Of a stretch of DNA of 64,000 bases, positions 23,172-35,401 are shown one piece after another (the stretch's first letter is position 1; each line of letters begins with the position of its first letter). Position numbers and translations under genes: made by a program. This DNA comes from Elephas maximus indicus (lineage: Eukaryota; Chordata; Mammalia; Proboscidea; Elephantidae), in contig NC_064832.1 of assembly GCF_024166365.1 (NCBI RefSeq), forward strand, positions 38,902,249-38,966,248, given 5' to 3'. The notes under the pieces were generated by a model. The model did not search any database and had not been told where the DNA came from. It saw nothing but the letters and a program-made list of their open reading frames with translations.

Positions 23172-24079
23172 TAATTTAAGAATAACAGGTATAATTAATA
23201 GTCTTTTTGCAAGTCAGGTGGTTTCCAGCTGTTTGCTTTTAGTGAAATTGAAGGAGAGCCTAATTGAGTTTCCACTAATGGATCATTAAAAATAATTTTG
23301 GTGAACTATTTGGATTTTTGGCATCTAGCTGGGAAATAGTTCAAAAAATTGCATGACACTGCTATTAGAAACCTCTATCCCCTTCTATTTAGTTCTGTGT
23401 ACATGGTTTCTCAGAGTCTACGGGTATACAGTGAAGACTAGGAATGGGGTGATGCTGGAACCTATCTCATTATAGCAATCAGTAATACCCATCTGTGGAT
23501 ACATGAACTAATTTTTTAAAAGTTACTTGCATCTCATTAAGAAAAGCACTTCAATAAAATGTACATGTTATGTTTAATAATTATGAAACTTTACAATATA
23601 CTTACATTGTTTTGTGCATTTGAATTCTAGTATAACTTGTAGGGCTAATTCAATCTAGAAGGGGGTTCTAACGTGCCTTACAGCCGTGGAAAATTAAAAA
23701 GCCTTTTTATTTTTGTACCGATTTTTTTGTAACAGAGAAGTATGAGAGTGGGCAATTAAAAAAAAAAAAACCTTGAAATATAGAAAGTAATTATATTAGG
23801 ACAAAACTGTGGGGGAACAATGAAATGGAAATGTAAGATTACGGAGAAACAAATTGAATATCCGCCATTAAAGAAGTGTTCAGTGAATTATTTTTTAAAG
23901 GATAACGGTAGCACATCATGAGGACTGCTTCGCACATCTCCAGGGAGCTTGATTTGCACGGAATGCAGAGTGACTGGTGCCCTGCATATTGCTGTAGTAT
24001 TTTTATTCCACTGGATCTTTTGAAAGCTTAATATTTTACTTAACATTTTTAGTATTTACAACATGGCGGATATGCCATC
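23172..24079. other. Unique sequence
   Basis: AT-rich DNA; nothing recognised. Confidence 0.4.
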
Positions 24080-24526
24080 TGTTGTTATAGATTGAATTGT
24101 GTCCCCCAAAAATGTGTGTCAACTTCGGTAGTCCATGATTCCCAGTGTTGTGTGACTGTCCACCATTTTCTCATCTGATGTAATTTTCCTATGTGTTGTA
24201 AATGATGTTAATGAGGTGGAATTATTGGCATTTATGTTAATGAGGTAGGACTCAATCTACAAGGATATAAAAGAGAGAAGCAAGCAGAGAGACGGGACCT
24301 CATACCACCAAGAAAGCAGCGCTGGGAGCAGAATGCGTCATTTGGATCCGGGGTTCCTGCTCAGAGAAGCTCCTAGACCCAGAGAAGGTTGATGACAAGG
24401 ACCTGCCCCCAGGGCCGACAGAGAAAGCATTCACCTGGAGCTGACGCCCTGAATTTAGACTTCTCTGTTTCTTGAAGCCAGCCACTTGTGGTATTTCTGT
24501 TTCAGCAGCACTGGATGACTAAGACA
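24080..24526 (+). mobile_element. Solo MaLR-type LTR with 5-bp target duplication
   Basis: 447 bp beginning TG and ending CA, bounded by CCATC at 24075-24079 and 24527-24531. The interior has the MaLR pattern: TTGAATTGTGTCCCCCAAAA start, a TATAAAAGAG promoter-like run (24265), and a GGATGACTAAGACA end. It is a solitary LTR with no internal genes. Confidence 0.88.
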
Positions 24527-24745
24527 CCATCCTTTGCAATGGTATAACCTGTGGTGCATAATTTTATGTCAATTTAAAATGTGAGAAGGGGTACTTAGTT
24601 TAAAGCATTTCCCCAGAGGGTGATGCTGAGTACTAGTGCTATTGCACATTCTCCCAGAGAGGCAGGCCTGGTAAAGGAGCCTACAGCCGGGTTTGGGACT
24701 GTGGGCTCTGTGCACACCATTCCTGAAGGTAACCACAGTGTATCC

Positions 24746-25265
24746 TGTGTTATGGGTTGAAATTGTGTCCCCCCAAAATGTGTGTCAACTTGGCTAGCCC
24801 CCTGATTCCCAGTATTGTGTGATTATCTACCATTTTGTCATTTGATGTGATTTTCCTATAGGTTGTAAATCCTACCTCTATGATGTTAATGAGCAGGATT
24901 AGAGGCAGTTATATTAATGACGCAGGACTCAGTCTACAAGATTGGTTGTATTTTGAGTCAATCTCTTTTGAGATGTAAAAGAAAAGCAAGCAGAGAGAGA
25001 GGGAACCTCATTGCCACCAAGCAAGAAGAGCCAGGAGTGTGCATGTCCTTTGGACCTGGGGTCCTGCACAGAGAAGCTCCTAGACCAGGGGAAGACTGAT
25101 GACAAGGACCTTCCCCAGAGCCAGCAGACAGAGAAAACCTTCCCCTGGAGGCAGCAGCCTGAATTCGAACTTCTAGCCTCCTAGACTGTGAGAGAATAAA
25201 TTTCTGTTTGTCAAAGCCATACGCTTCTGGTATTTCTGTTATAGCAGCACTAGATAACTAAGACA
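24746..25265 (+). mobile_element. Second solo MaLR-type LTR
   Basis: Same family, 219 bp after the first and in the same orientation. The intervening 24532-24745 is not retroviral, so this is an independent insertion, not one provirus. The poly(A) signal AATAAA lies near 25195. No perfect target duplication was found. Confidence 0.8.
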
Positions 25266-25583
25266 TCCTATGTTCTGTATCCCTTCCATGTGGGAGATCC
25301 AGGTTTGATTCCCAGCGAATGCAACTCATGCACAGCCGCCATCCAACTGTCAGTGGAAGCTTGGGTGTTGCTGTGATGCTGAACAGGTTCCAGTAGAGCT
25401 TCCAGAATAAGACAGACTAGCAAGAAAGGCCTGGGATCTACTTCTGAAAACAAGCCAATGAAACCCTATCGGTCCTAACAGTGCTATCCCCAATCAGTCA
25501 CGGTGCAGAACCGAGCGTTGTTTTGTTGCTTTATGCACGGGGTCTCTACGTTCGGGCTGACTCTGTGGCAGCTAACAACAACA
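25266..25583 (+). mobile_element. tRNA-Gly SINE, 5' truncated
   Basis: Begins within the tRNA-like head, near CTTCCATGTGGGAGATCC, with the B box GGTTTGATTCCCAGC. It runs through TTGCTGTGATGCTGAACAGG to the tail GGCAGCTAACAACAACA. Confidence 0.75.
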
Positions 25584-26786
25584 TACACCTTCCATTCCTA
25601 GAAGTCTTCAGTAGCATCTTAATAACTGTTACAGGCCAAATCTGTGCTCTGCTTAGGGGAATTAATGGAAAGGCCTGCCCCGTACTTGGGGTGGTATAGC
25701 AAGGGGTATCTGCCTTTACTCACAGAAGCCAGAATCTGGGTGGCAGTGGGGGTCATGGGGGGGTGGTGTTCCTAGGAGCCAGAGTAGCAATTGCAGGGCA
25801 GAGAACATAGTGTGCCTAAGACAGTGCCTGGGAAACCCTCATGTGTCCCAGGGGGAAGCTTAGGGACTAATTTCTAGCAATCAAATTGATGGTGTGTCCA
25901 GCACTGTAATTTTGGTATCTAATGGAAATACACAGCATGGACAGCAACTAACAACAACGATGGAAATGTTACTTTCATTTTTAGATGTAGTCTGATGGGA
26001 CCAAGCTATTTGGGTTCTAAACACTTGAAAGAATTATGACCTAGCGAGGCTGAGTGACTTGTTCTACATCACGTGGTGCACTAAATGTCATAGTTCAGAC
26101 TAAAATTAGCTGGTGACACCTGGTTCTACCTTTCAATGAATCTGAGCATACTACACAAAGCTAGCCTCTCAACTTAATCCCGCTGATGGCCTTTTGACTA
26201 CAAAGGCAGGCGTCATCTTTCCCCAGGAGATTTGGGGCTTTACACTAGCAACCTCTGACAGCCAGGAGCAGATTCCATGTCTCTTCCTGTTCGAGAACTT
26301 GAATCTCCCTTTGGCCCACTTGCTAAATTCCTGTTTCCTGCCTGAGTGATGGCTCCAGCTGGCAGTTCATTTGTAAAAAGAGATAATGTTAATCCTTATT
26401 TTCCACATCGCTCATTTTTTTGGATTTTTTTCTGGTTGTGAGTTAATACATATTATATAGAAAATTGGAAAACACAGGAAAAGGTAGTGAAACAGACCAC
26501 CTTTTTTTGATGGTTGCTTTACATGCATTATTTAATAGTACGTAAATCAAAATCATAATTTCATCAGTCATTTAAATGATGTGTAAAAATGCTTTTTAAA
26601 TTTAAGGGATGATGTATTTAATTCATAATTTTAAAAGCACATATATTACATTACGGTCTGTTGTACAGTGTGTACCTTATAGACTTACCATTGTGAGTCT
26701 CTTGAAAGAAACTCATTTTAACCACTCTTATAACATGATATCTTGTAATGTTTTAAGGTGTAGTAAACACCCCTCCCCAAAAAAGA
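25584..26786. other. Unique sequence
   Basis: Contains a short CAGCAACTAACAACAAC tail scrap near 25945. No gene recognised. Confidence 0.4.
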
Positions 26787-26944
26787 AACCCAAACCTGTT
26801 GCCACTGAGTCAATTCCAACTCACAGCGACACTGTAGGACAGAGCAGAACTGCCCCGTAGCATTTCTAAGGAGCAGCTGGTGGATTTGAACCACTGACCT
26901 TTTGGTTAGCAGCAGAGCTCTTAACCACTGTGCCTCCAGGGCTT
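26787..26944 (-). mobile_element. AfroSINE (short form)
   Basis: Reverse copy with CCTGTTGCCACTGAGTCAAT tail, CAGAACTGCCCCGTAGC core, and AACCACTGTGCCTCCAGGGC head end. Confidence 0.88.
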
Positions 26945-27134
26945 CAAGATATAGTACGTGCTCATTAAATGCTCAATAAATTCTAAAACCATGGCTATGC
27001 TTATTAGTAAATAGTACAGGTGATAATTCATAAGTGCCACTTCAATTAAAGACCTGCTGAATTTGCAAAATAAATCTGAGCTCTATTATTATATACCATA
27101 CTCAACTATAATGATTATTCTGACTTAAGTTATC

Positions 27135-27238
27135 ATAAACCAGTTGCCATTGAGTTGACTCCAACTTTTAGCAGCCCTATAGTACAGAGTAGAACTGTCC
27201 CATAGGGTTTCCAAGGAGTAGCTGGTGGGTTTGCACCA
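27135..27238 (-). mobile_element. AfroSINE, tRNA head missing
   Basis: Tail and core only (GTTGCCATTGAGTTGACTCC ... GGAGTAGCTGGTGGGTTTGC), stopping at the B box. Confidence 0.8.
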
Positions 27239-27308
27239 GCGTATATATTTTTTTATATATATGAAAAGTTAAGTAAGTCAGTTATTTAGCTGTGACTATG
27301 ATGATTTA

Positions 27309-27463
27309 GGAGCCCTGGTGGTGCAATGGTTAAAAACTTAGGTGCTAACCAAAAGGTCATCAGTTGAAATCCACCAGCCACTCCTTGGAAACCCTATGGG
27401 GTAGTTTTACCCTGTCCTATGGGGTCTCTATGAGTCAGAATGAACTTGATGGCAACAGGTTTT
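27309..27463 (+). mobile_element. AfroSINE (short form)
   Basis: GGAGCCCTGGTGGTGCAATG head through GAGTCAGAATGAACTTGATG tail; complete. Confidence 0.9.
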
Positions 27464-27756
27464 AAGAAAACATAATATATAATTATCTGAAATTTAAAAA
27501 CAAATAATCATGCCTAAATGTAACACTTTGTAAGACAGTTTCATTAAATATCATTGCCCAACTGATTTAAGATGGTTGGTATGCCATTAGTTATGAAATA
27601 GAAGCATGAAGTTGTACAAAAAAAACTTATGTTAGAGACACTACTAACTCAAAGCATGAATGTTATCAAGCATTTCAAAAGCATTTAGTGTAAGTAAATG
27701 GAAAGACAATTTAATCTACAAAAACTAAAATTTATATGCAAAAACATCTTTTGTAC

Positions 27757-28249
27757 ACTGACTGCTCTGGCAGAGATCAGAGTAGAGGGTCCCAGACAAA
27801 GCTAGAGAAAAATGTAGAACAAAATCCAAATTCACACACACACACAAAAGGCCAGGCTTACTGGTCTGACAGAGACTGAAGAAACCCCAAGAGTATGGCT
27901 CTCAAATACCCTTTTAACTCAGTACTGAGGTCACTCCTGAGGTTCACCCTGCAGCCAAAAATTAGGCCAGTCTATAGGCCAACAATAACACACATGAGGG
28001 ACATGCTTCATAGTTCAATCATGTATACGAGACTAATGGGCACACCAGCCCAAAAGCAAACACGAGAAGACAGGAAGGGACAGGAAAACAGGACGAATGG
28101 AAACGGGAATCTGGGGTGGAGAAGGAGAGAGTGTTGACACATCACAGAGTTTGGCAACCAATGTCACAAAACAATTTGTATATTAATGTTTAATAGAAAA
28201 TAATTTGCTCTGTAAACTTTCACCTAAATCACAATTAAAAAAAAAAAAA
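27757..28249 (+). mobile_element. L1 3' end with poly(A)
   Basis: Same L1 3' UTR family as 3345-4139 (GTAGAACAAAATCCAAATTC, GAGTATGGCTCTCAAATACC, GGCAACCAATGTCACAAAAC). Poly(A) at about 28237-28249. Confidence 0.75.
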
Positions 28250-28723
28250 GTGTTTTGCAAAAGGTGAAATAGACTTCCTTTTCATGTGAGCCAAGAGCAC
28301 GCATGCTTACTACTTTAAAAAGGTATTAGATGACTTCCCCTGGCTTATGTATCTAAAGGGCAAGAGAAGTCCTTTGAATCTTGTCATAACTTTATGACAA
28401 GATAAGCAGATCCTAGAACAAGTTGTTCCTGGGTCTATCAATTCCTTGTTGCTTGACTGCTTTGCTTTTCAAATGAAACATTAACATGCAGGTAAGAGCA
28501 TCCTTGGTATTTATTGCTTGACTCACATCAAATTCAACAGAAATATCTTTATGTGATTAGATCTTTTAAAGGAGAAAATACTCATGCATGTGAAATATAA
28601 AAATCACATGCATTCTTCTGGTCCAGAAAGTCATTAAACACTGGTAAAAATCTAGGCTGAAAAGTAGCAGAACCTTAAAGATACTTTGCAGGTAACAACA
28701 TAGGTAAAATGCTTCTTCACACG

Positions 28724-28997
28724 CACATCCATTGCCATAGAGTCGATTACAACTCAAATGTTTCCCAGTTTTTAGGAAATCCCTATTCTATTTGGGATTT
28801 TAAGCCATAAACTCTACTAGAGAAGTCTAGTGGCATGGCAGTTAAGTGCTTGGCTGCTAACCAAAAGGTTCGAGTCCACTAGCTACTCCTTGGAATGCCT
28901 ATAGAGCAGTTCTACCCTGTCCTATAGGGTCTCTATGAGTCGGAATTGATTTGACTGCAATGGGTTTTTTTGTTCTGTTCTGTTTTGTTTTTCAGAG
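28724..28997. mobile_element. AfroSINE tail scrap and a forward AfroSINE
   Basis: A reversed tail scrap at 28724-28770 (CATTGCCATAGAGTCGATTA) is followed by a forward copy at about 28826-28997, with GGCTGCTAACCAAAAGG and GAGTCGGAATTGATTTGACT. Part of the B-box region is deleted in the forward copy. Confidence 0.8.
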
Positions 28998-29058
28998 AGG
29001 TCCATCTGGGCCTCTACTAGTTTTGATCCTGATTTGTTTTGCTTTCCCAGCATCTTTG

Positions 29059-29372
29059 AGCATTGGTGGTTCAGTGGTAGAATTCTCACCTTCCATGCGA
29101 GAGATCTGGGTTTGATTTCCAGCCAAAGTACTTCAAGCAAGTAACCACTCATCTGTCGCTGTTGCTATGATGCTGAACAGGTTCAGAGGCGCTTCCAGAA
29201 TAACACAAACTAGAAAGAAAGGCCTGGCAATCTGCTTCTGAAAGTCAGCCGATGATTATAGATCAGGGAGGTCCAATTCACAACTGATCATGGGGAAGGC
29301 GCAGGACTGGTTAGTGCTTTGGGTCCCCATGAGTTGGGAACCAACTTAATGGCAGCTAACAACAACAACAAA
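29059..29372 (+). mobile_element. tRNA-Gly SINE, complete
   Basis: The best forward copy. The head GCATTGGTGGTTCAGTGGTA (29061) is close to a tRNA-Gly 5' half, and the B box reads GGGTTTGATTTCC. The body carries GCTATGATGCTGAACAGG and GGCCTGGCAATCTGCTTCTG. The tail GGCGCAGGACTGG to GGCAGCTAACAACAACAACA matches RTE. The tRNA arms are too diverged for a functional tRNA. Confidence 0.85.
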
Positions 29373-29974
29373 CGTCCTTGAACATACTTGCTCCCCTGCC
29401 CCACAATGGCATTCAGAGAGGGTTCCTCAGAGCCAATCATGAGAACACCAAATAGACTACCATCTCCGGTTCACCCAGTTTCCTTCATCAGAAGGATGTG
29501 GCTACCAAAAATTAGCAAATGCAACCTTAGGCTATATGAACGAAAATACAAGGCTCAGAGCAAAAGAGGTGGTGGTCCTACTCTACTCTAAGATAATGAG
29601 GCCATACCTGCATTAACCAAATGAGATATGACCAGAGGTAAGGGTACCAGACAGTATGTCATATATGAAATTTAATCCGTTGGACCTAGCCCAAAGAAAG
29701 AAGGCTCAGAGGGATATCATAAACTGAAGTTGAAAGGCTATCACACAGGTGATGTCTTAGGCTTCCTCTGTTCTTCCAGAGGGAGGGGAGCAGACTTTGG
29801 TTCAAATATGGGGGAGGAGGGGGATAGTAATAAGCCTTGTCTTAAAATGGAATGAGTTGTCAATAGGCATCAAACATCAAGGCATCTATGCCATTTAGTA
29901 AAAAAATAAAATAAAAATTACTTTTCTAGAGTCCAAATTTATAATGTCCTAATCTTAACTAGATGGCAACGAGC
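29373..29974. other. Unclassified sequence
   Basis: No gene recognised. The plus frame at 29388-29591 has no known relatives. The style (short runs of C- and A-rich text) could be very old repeat. Confidence 0.35.
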
Positions 29975-29987
29975 AATCTCTTATTTA

Positions 29988-30195
29988 GGAGCCCTGGTTG
30001 CTCAATGGTTAAGCACTCAGCTGCTAACCAAAAGGTCCATCGTTCAAACCCACTAGCTGCTCCACAGGGGAAAAATATGGCAGTCTGCTTCTGTAAAGAT
30101 TACGGCCTTGGAAACTCTATGGGGCAGTTCTACTCTGTCCTATAGGGTTGCTATGAATCGAAATTGACTCAACAGCAGTGGGTTTGGTTTTTTGT
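29988..30195 (+). mobile_element. AfroSINE (long form)
   Basis: Flanked by AATCTCTTATTTA at 29975-29987 and 30196-30208, a perfect 13-bp duplication. A third copy of the target at 30258-30269 follows a second, isolated AfroSINE tail (30213-30257). Confidence 0.92.
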
Positions 30196-30269
30196 AATCT
30201 CTTATTTATTCCCTTGAGTTGGAATCACTTGATGACAACGGGCTTGATTTTTCTTGTAATCTCTTATTT

Positions 30270-31347
30270 TGTCATATTCTGTTCTTTTCTGTAGTTTGAT
30301 TTTAGAATTCTTCCTTTTTAAATGTGTCTTTATCTCACATTTGACTGCACAGGTTGCCAGGCTTATCAGTCCCCGTAACAAGATTCTTACAAAGATCTTG
30401 TTATCTTGAAACAGCATGCCTGTAAAAATAAGAGTCCTACAGCGCTCCTGTTTACCAGTTTAAAAGCCCGAAATTTTCTTTCTCTTTTTCAGATGGTCAA
30501 GAGCTTTTCTGACATTGCCATTTAAACTCCTGACAAAAACCAGTTCTGATAAAACATCACACTGATTTTTGTACATGGCGTGAGGAAATGGTATTCTTCG
30601 AGAAAGAGAAGTCACAACCTTTTACAAGGTGTTGCTTGGGTTTTAGTGTCAAACCTGTACCCTTCAAACTTTAATATTAGTCTACATTTTTTATAACTTA
30701 AAAAAAAAAAATCTCATGGAAATTTCCAGCTCACTTTACTCTTTATGTAATTCTAAGTATTCTCAACTAAATTCCAGAGGGAAATGAAGACCTCAGTTGA
30801 TAACTGCTGAAATGTACTTTATCCTGTCTGATCTTAATCATTGCTGCCCCTCCATACCAGCACCCACTGAAGTGCCTGCTTTCCTATCTGGTCTCTAGTT
30901 ATGTGGTCAGTGCTGCTTCTTGCTACAGCATCCCCTTATTAAGACATGACTGGACAACGCCATCTTACAAACAGGGAGCTCTCTGCAGAAATGACGCTTG
31001 ATTCTTGGATACCACACAGAATCTATTTGCCAGCCCCTTCTGCCAGGGTGTGGCAAATGCTTCCTCTCCTAGTTTTCAATGGTGTGATTTACTACCTCCT
31101 CCGGAGACAGGGTTTTGTGACACCACAAAGTTCCATCCTGTGATCCAGCTTGTACTGGATCTCTTATCTCTCATCCATGGGTGGCAATAACATGTAAGAG
31201 ATCAAGCAAATCCTCTGCTTGCCCTCAGAGAGACGCCTTTAGCAGATGACTTGCATGTCATGGAAGATTGTCATGAATCCTGCCTTCTGCTCATAAGTTC
31301 ACTTCAGCCTATCCTGCTTTTTTTGACTTGTAACTTTTGATAACACC
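30270..31347. other. Unclassified block, part 1
   Basis: Pyrimidine-rich unique-looking DNA. Overlapping plus frames at 30946-31190 have no recognisable domain. It may be old LTR-element interior but I cannot show this. Confidence 0.3.
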
Positions 31348-31360
31348 TAGTCAAAAAGTT

Positions 31361-31524
31361 GGAAACCCTGGTGGTGTAGTGATTAAAAACTACAGCCGCT
31401 AGCCAAAAAGCTGGCTGGCAGTTCGAATCTACCAAGAGCTCCTTGGAAACTATGGGGCACTTCTACTCTGTCCTGTAGGGTTGCAATGCATCGGAATTGA
31501 CTCAACAGTAACGGGTTTGGTTTT
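31361..31524 (+). mobile_element. AfroSINE (short form)
   Basis: Perfect 13-bp target duplication TAGTCAAAAAGTT at 31348-31360 and 31525-31537. Confidence 0.92.
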
Positions 31525-31537
31525 TAGTCAAAAAGTT

Positions 31538-33837
31538 AAAGTAATGGAATGGAACAATGTACAAAATATACACAGAACAAACACCTGTTGTGTAGCTCCC
31601 GCCAAGCATTCATTTTCCCTGGTCCGCCTTTATAATGGATTTCCTCACTAAGCTCCCTGCCTTTCAATAATATAATACCATCTTCATGGCTGTTCCAAAA
31701 ACAAGTGGCTCACTTCCACTTATGTTAGGGAACCCAAACAGAAAACTTCAAGAGTCACGCTGGTCATATCCTACCTCCACAAAGGCATCAAGATTTCCCT
31801 GGTCTGAGGACCTCCCTATATTTATTTAGGGTGAACTTACATCCTGTTTTGCACACTGGTACACTCAATTTTTGCCTGTTGTTAGCACCTTATTTCTTTT
31901 GAAAAAAATCTCAGTTATCACAAGGATAACTGAGAGGCTTCCTCAAAGAAGCCAAAATGTCCTTCAAATGATATGTCAGCAGTGGCACCCAGGGACAACC
32001 TTACTATCATGTTACCAGTCTCAATAACATATTGGTAACTTGGTAGCTTCCTATAACCCTTCACAAAGCTAAACATTGCCGCTTCTCATCTTCTTATCAT
32101 TATAGTCATCATATTGGTGATGGATAACTACAGCTCCTAAATACGCTCAAATTCTACAGTACACTTCTTCAGCCCCTCCTTCATCCTGCCAAATTCAACT
32201 ACTACCCTTCATACTAGTCAAGGATATTTAGGAATATGTAGTTCTTGCCATACCAGATTATTGGCTCCAGTGGAAACAAATCCAATACTTCGACAAATGA
32301 AATACAACCAGAAGACCAACACTGAGACCCAGCCACTTCATCTCTGGCTACCATTTGGTGAAATTCCCCCTGCAGGATCCTTGGCTACTGCCCCAAGGGC
32401 TGATGCAGAGATCCATAATGCTAGGATTTCTACTGACACTTGGTCCCCAGAAAACACTTTAGGTAGGAAGTGGCATCACCTCCTATCCTCAGGAACCTGG
32501 CTCCCCCTGGGAATACCTGGAAAGATATTTGACAGGAAACCCTCATGGGATAAATTTCCCTAGCCTCTGACTCTAGCCCATCTCATGCTTCACCCATTGT
32601 CTTTGTTTCTGCAAAACCGACTTGACCACTGTGCTACTTGAAGGCAGGCAGGGACTGTGTCTTGTTTATCATTGAATCCGAAGGGTTTGTTACAGAATTT
32701 GGCAAGAGGAATCTAAAAAACAAGCACATTTCTTCTGTTCTACAATGTCTTTTAATTTTCTCTTTTCGTATGCCTGCCTTGGGCAGGTTTGTCCTGAGGA
32801 ATGGGCATTCAGTGGAGTTGGAGGTGGAGGTCTGGGATCAGAGTCAGTGGCTTTGAAGATAATGGGAGCTTCAGATTGGGTGTGGTCCAATTGTTAAAAT
32901 GGTTGAGCAAAGAGAGGGGTCTTGGAGAGAAGCAAGAAGCCAACCTAGGGTGAGCCAGAGGGAAATTTTCAGATAACAGAAGGTTCCAGATGTTCAAATG
33001 CAGAGCGGTTCAGGACACTTAAGACAAGGGGTCACTAACAGATGTTGCATTACATAAGGCAAGTAGCTTGGGGGCAGGTCTTCCTGGGTGCACACTTCAA
33101 GGACTCATGATGCCCCTGTCAACTCCAAGACAGAGGGCTCTATTTCCAAGATGTATTTTATCTCTAGGTCTAAGGAGTTAGGGAAGGTGATGAGAGATAG
33201 CAGTGTCCTTATAAATGGGTTTCTATTTTAAGGTCTGGATCTCAAGAGTGCTTAATTTGATCAGTCTGACACAGGTTAGGAAGGAAATCAGAAAGCTTTG
33301 CAAGTGCTGAGAACTGTAAATTTTCATCACTCTAAGCTGGAGCTATCTATTACACTCATGCACTGGATCAGAACAGGTTTGAAGCAACAGAGCTGGGTAG
33401 AGATCCATTCTGGAAGCACAGAGCTCCAAATTCCAAAGATAGCTCATGAATGCAGCAGGTGTCCAAGAATCCAAGACCATGTTTAAGAGGTGATCCAAAA
33501 AGCAAACCAAATATAGCATCAGGGAGTCTAGGCTCAGCAGATATTCAGAAACCCAGGCTGATAATAAGAAAGTCTATCAATAATTAAAGTAGCCTCCATC
33601 TGTGTGGGTGCAGGAGCAGAACACCAGTAGAGAAAGAAGTATGGCCAAAGCAATGAAAAAGATTTCAGTCCTTGATCAACTCCTTAGTTACCAGGGACTT
33701 CAAGGTCAATGAAAAGAGAGGAAGCCAATTTGCAAAACTAGGTAAGGCTGAGCCTTGAGAATCAGAGAACCATGTCATCAGATTAGGATCAGAGCCAGAG
33801 TCAACACTAGGAAATTTGTGTACTGTATAAAGGTTAT
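31538..33837. other. Unclassified block, part 2
   Basis: The longest stretch (2.3 kb) in the middle of the window with no recognised repeat or gene. Short frames at 32261-32563 and 32638-32997 lack homologues. No splice-bounded exon was evident in either strand. Confidence 0.35.
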
Positions 33838-33953
33838 GCTCAAGCACAGCAACGACTGTGAGGATGGCAAGGACTGGGCAATGTTTTGTTCTGTTGTACA
33901 TAGTGTCGCTATGAGTCGCAACCAATGCAAAGGCACCTAACAACAACAACATA
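33838..33953 (+). mobile_element. RTE 3' tail fragment
   Basis: GACTGTGAGGATGGCAAGGA, TGTTTTGTTCTGTTGTACAT, GTCGCTATGAGTCGCAACCA and CTAACAACAACAAC match the end of 1-534. Confidence 0.75.
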
Positions 33954-34214
33954 AAGGTTTGAGATAAGGATGAATCCTAGGGCCTGGCTCAGGGTTGTTC
34001 TGCTAGGAAAAGATGGAGGCAGAAGCAGGGAAGCAGGTAGGGTATTTTTTAAATTACGAAATATTTAAAATAAAGTGAAAATACTGTAACATCTTTTTTT
34101 AAATAGGAAAGCAGTGCGATCAAAGCCCCATTCGCTAAGAATTTTTCCTCCTTCTCTCCATAGGAAATCACAATCCTGAACTTAATCCATATCATTACCA
34201 TGAATGTTTTAATA

Positions 34215-34382
34215 AACCAGAAAACCAAACCCAGTGCCGTCGAGTCAATTCTGAGTCATAGCAACCCTATAGGGCAGAGTAGAACTGCCCCATAGAGTTT
34301 CCAAGGAGCACCTGGCGGATTCGAACTGTCGACCCTTTGGTTGGGAGCCGTAGCACTTAACCACTACGCCACCAGGGTTTCC
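34215..34382 (-). mobile_element. AfroSINE (short form)
   Basis: Perfect 12-bp target duplication AATGTTTTAATA at 34203-34214 and 34383-34394, within an older L1-like target. Confidence 0.92.
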
Positions 34383-34394
34383 AATGTTTTAATA

Positions 34395-34790
34395 CTTTTA
34401 TTATATATGTATAAATTCATGAACAATATATTCTATTGAGTGTTTAAATATTTACATGAATGGTTTCATGTGGTATGTATTTTTACAACTTTTTATTTTT
34501 TTATTCAACATTGTTCTTGAGATTTATCCATGCAAATTGATGCATATTGCTTAATTCATTCAACTGTATTAATAAACCCATTTATTTATTTATTCTCCTA
34601 CTATTAATGTCTTTGTTTTTCATTAACATAATCTTGCAATAAACATCCTGTACCTGCCTTTTTGTGCCCATATGCATATAGCTAGAAATGGAATTGTTGA
34701 GTCATAGGCCAGATGCATATTCAACTTATTAAGTATTACCAGATATATTTACTGTGGTTTTACTTTACTGATTTACACTTGCAGTAGGTA
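34395..34790 (-). mobile_element. Old L1M-like remnant
   Basis: Antisense L1M-style text: GAGATTTATCCATGCAAATT, TTAATTCATTCAACTG, GAAATGGAATTGTTGAGTCA. Confidence 0.55.
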
Positions 34791-35401
34791 GGAAGGCTAA
34801 CAAGTAATCATCCCATTAAGCTAAAATACCAAAGGACAGTATCATCGGTGTAAGGGTGGACCAGAAATAAACCCTTCCCCCACCTTCATCTCCAGGTAGA
34901 AAACTGTGTGTGCGTGTGCTGGGTGTGTGCTGGGTGTGTGTTGGGTGTAAGAGTAGTAAAATTTCTGAGAGGTTTAAACACAAGTGGCTTTCCTACAGAT
35001 TCCGCAGCCCAAGTTCACATTACCTGGGTGGTGGTGTTGATGGCTAGGGAGTACTGTAACAGAGAATAAAAAATTTATTTTTACTGTCATTGCAACAAAC
35101 CTTTAAGAAACTACCAATTGTTGAATTTTGGAGTAGGATCAAAGAATACAGAAAACTATCTGAAAAAAAAAAAAACTATTAAAGTACTCCTCCCTTTCCC
35201 AGTTATATATTTGTAAGAGATAGGATTTTCTTCATTCACTTCAACCAAAAAAAGCATATTGCAACAGACTGAATGAAGTAGATTGGGTATTCAGCTGTCT
35301 TCTATTAAGCCAGACACTAAAGAGATATGCAAAAAATATATAAAGAGATGCTACTCTTCTAAATAATTTCGTTTTGTTTTGGAAAAATTAACTATTTTCT
35401 T
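34791..35401. other. Unique sequence
   Basis: Includes short GTGTGTGCTGG-type tandem units at about 34908-34947 and an A tract near 35165. No gene. Confidence 0.4.

Noticed and set aside
24080..25265. Short endogenous provirus bounded by two LTRs
   Set aside because: The first LTR has its own 5-bp duplication on both sides and the intervening 219 bases are not retroviral, so they are two solo LTRs.
29059..29135. Functional tRNA-Gly gene
   Set aside because: The A box is intact but stems carry mismatches and the sequence continues without a break into a SINE body and RTE-like tail.
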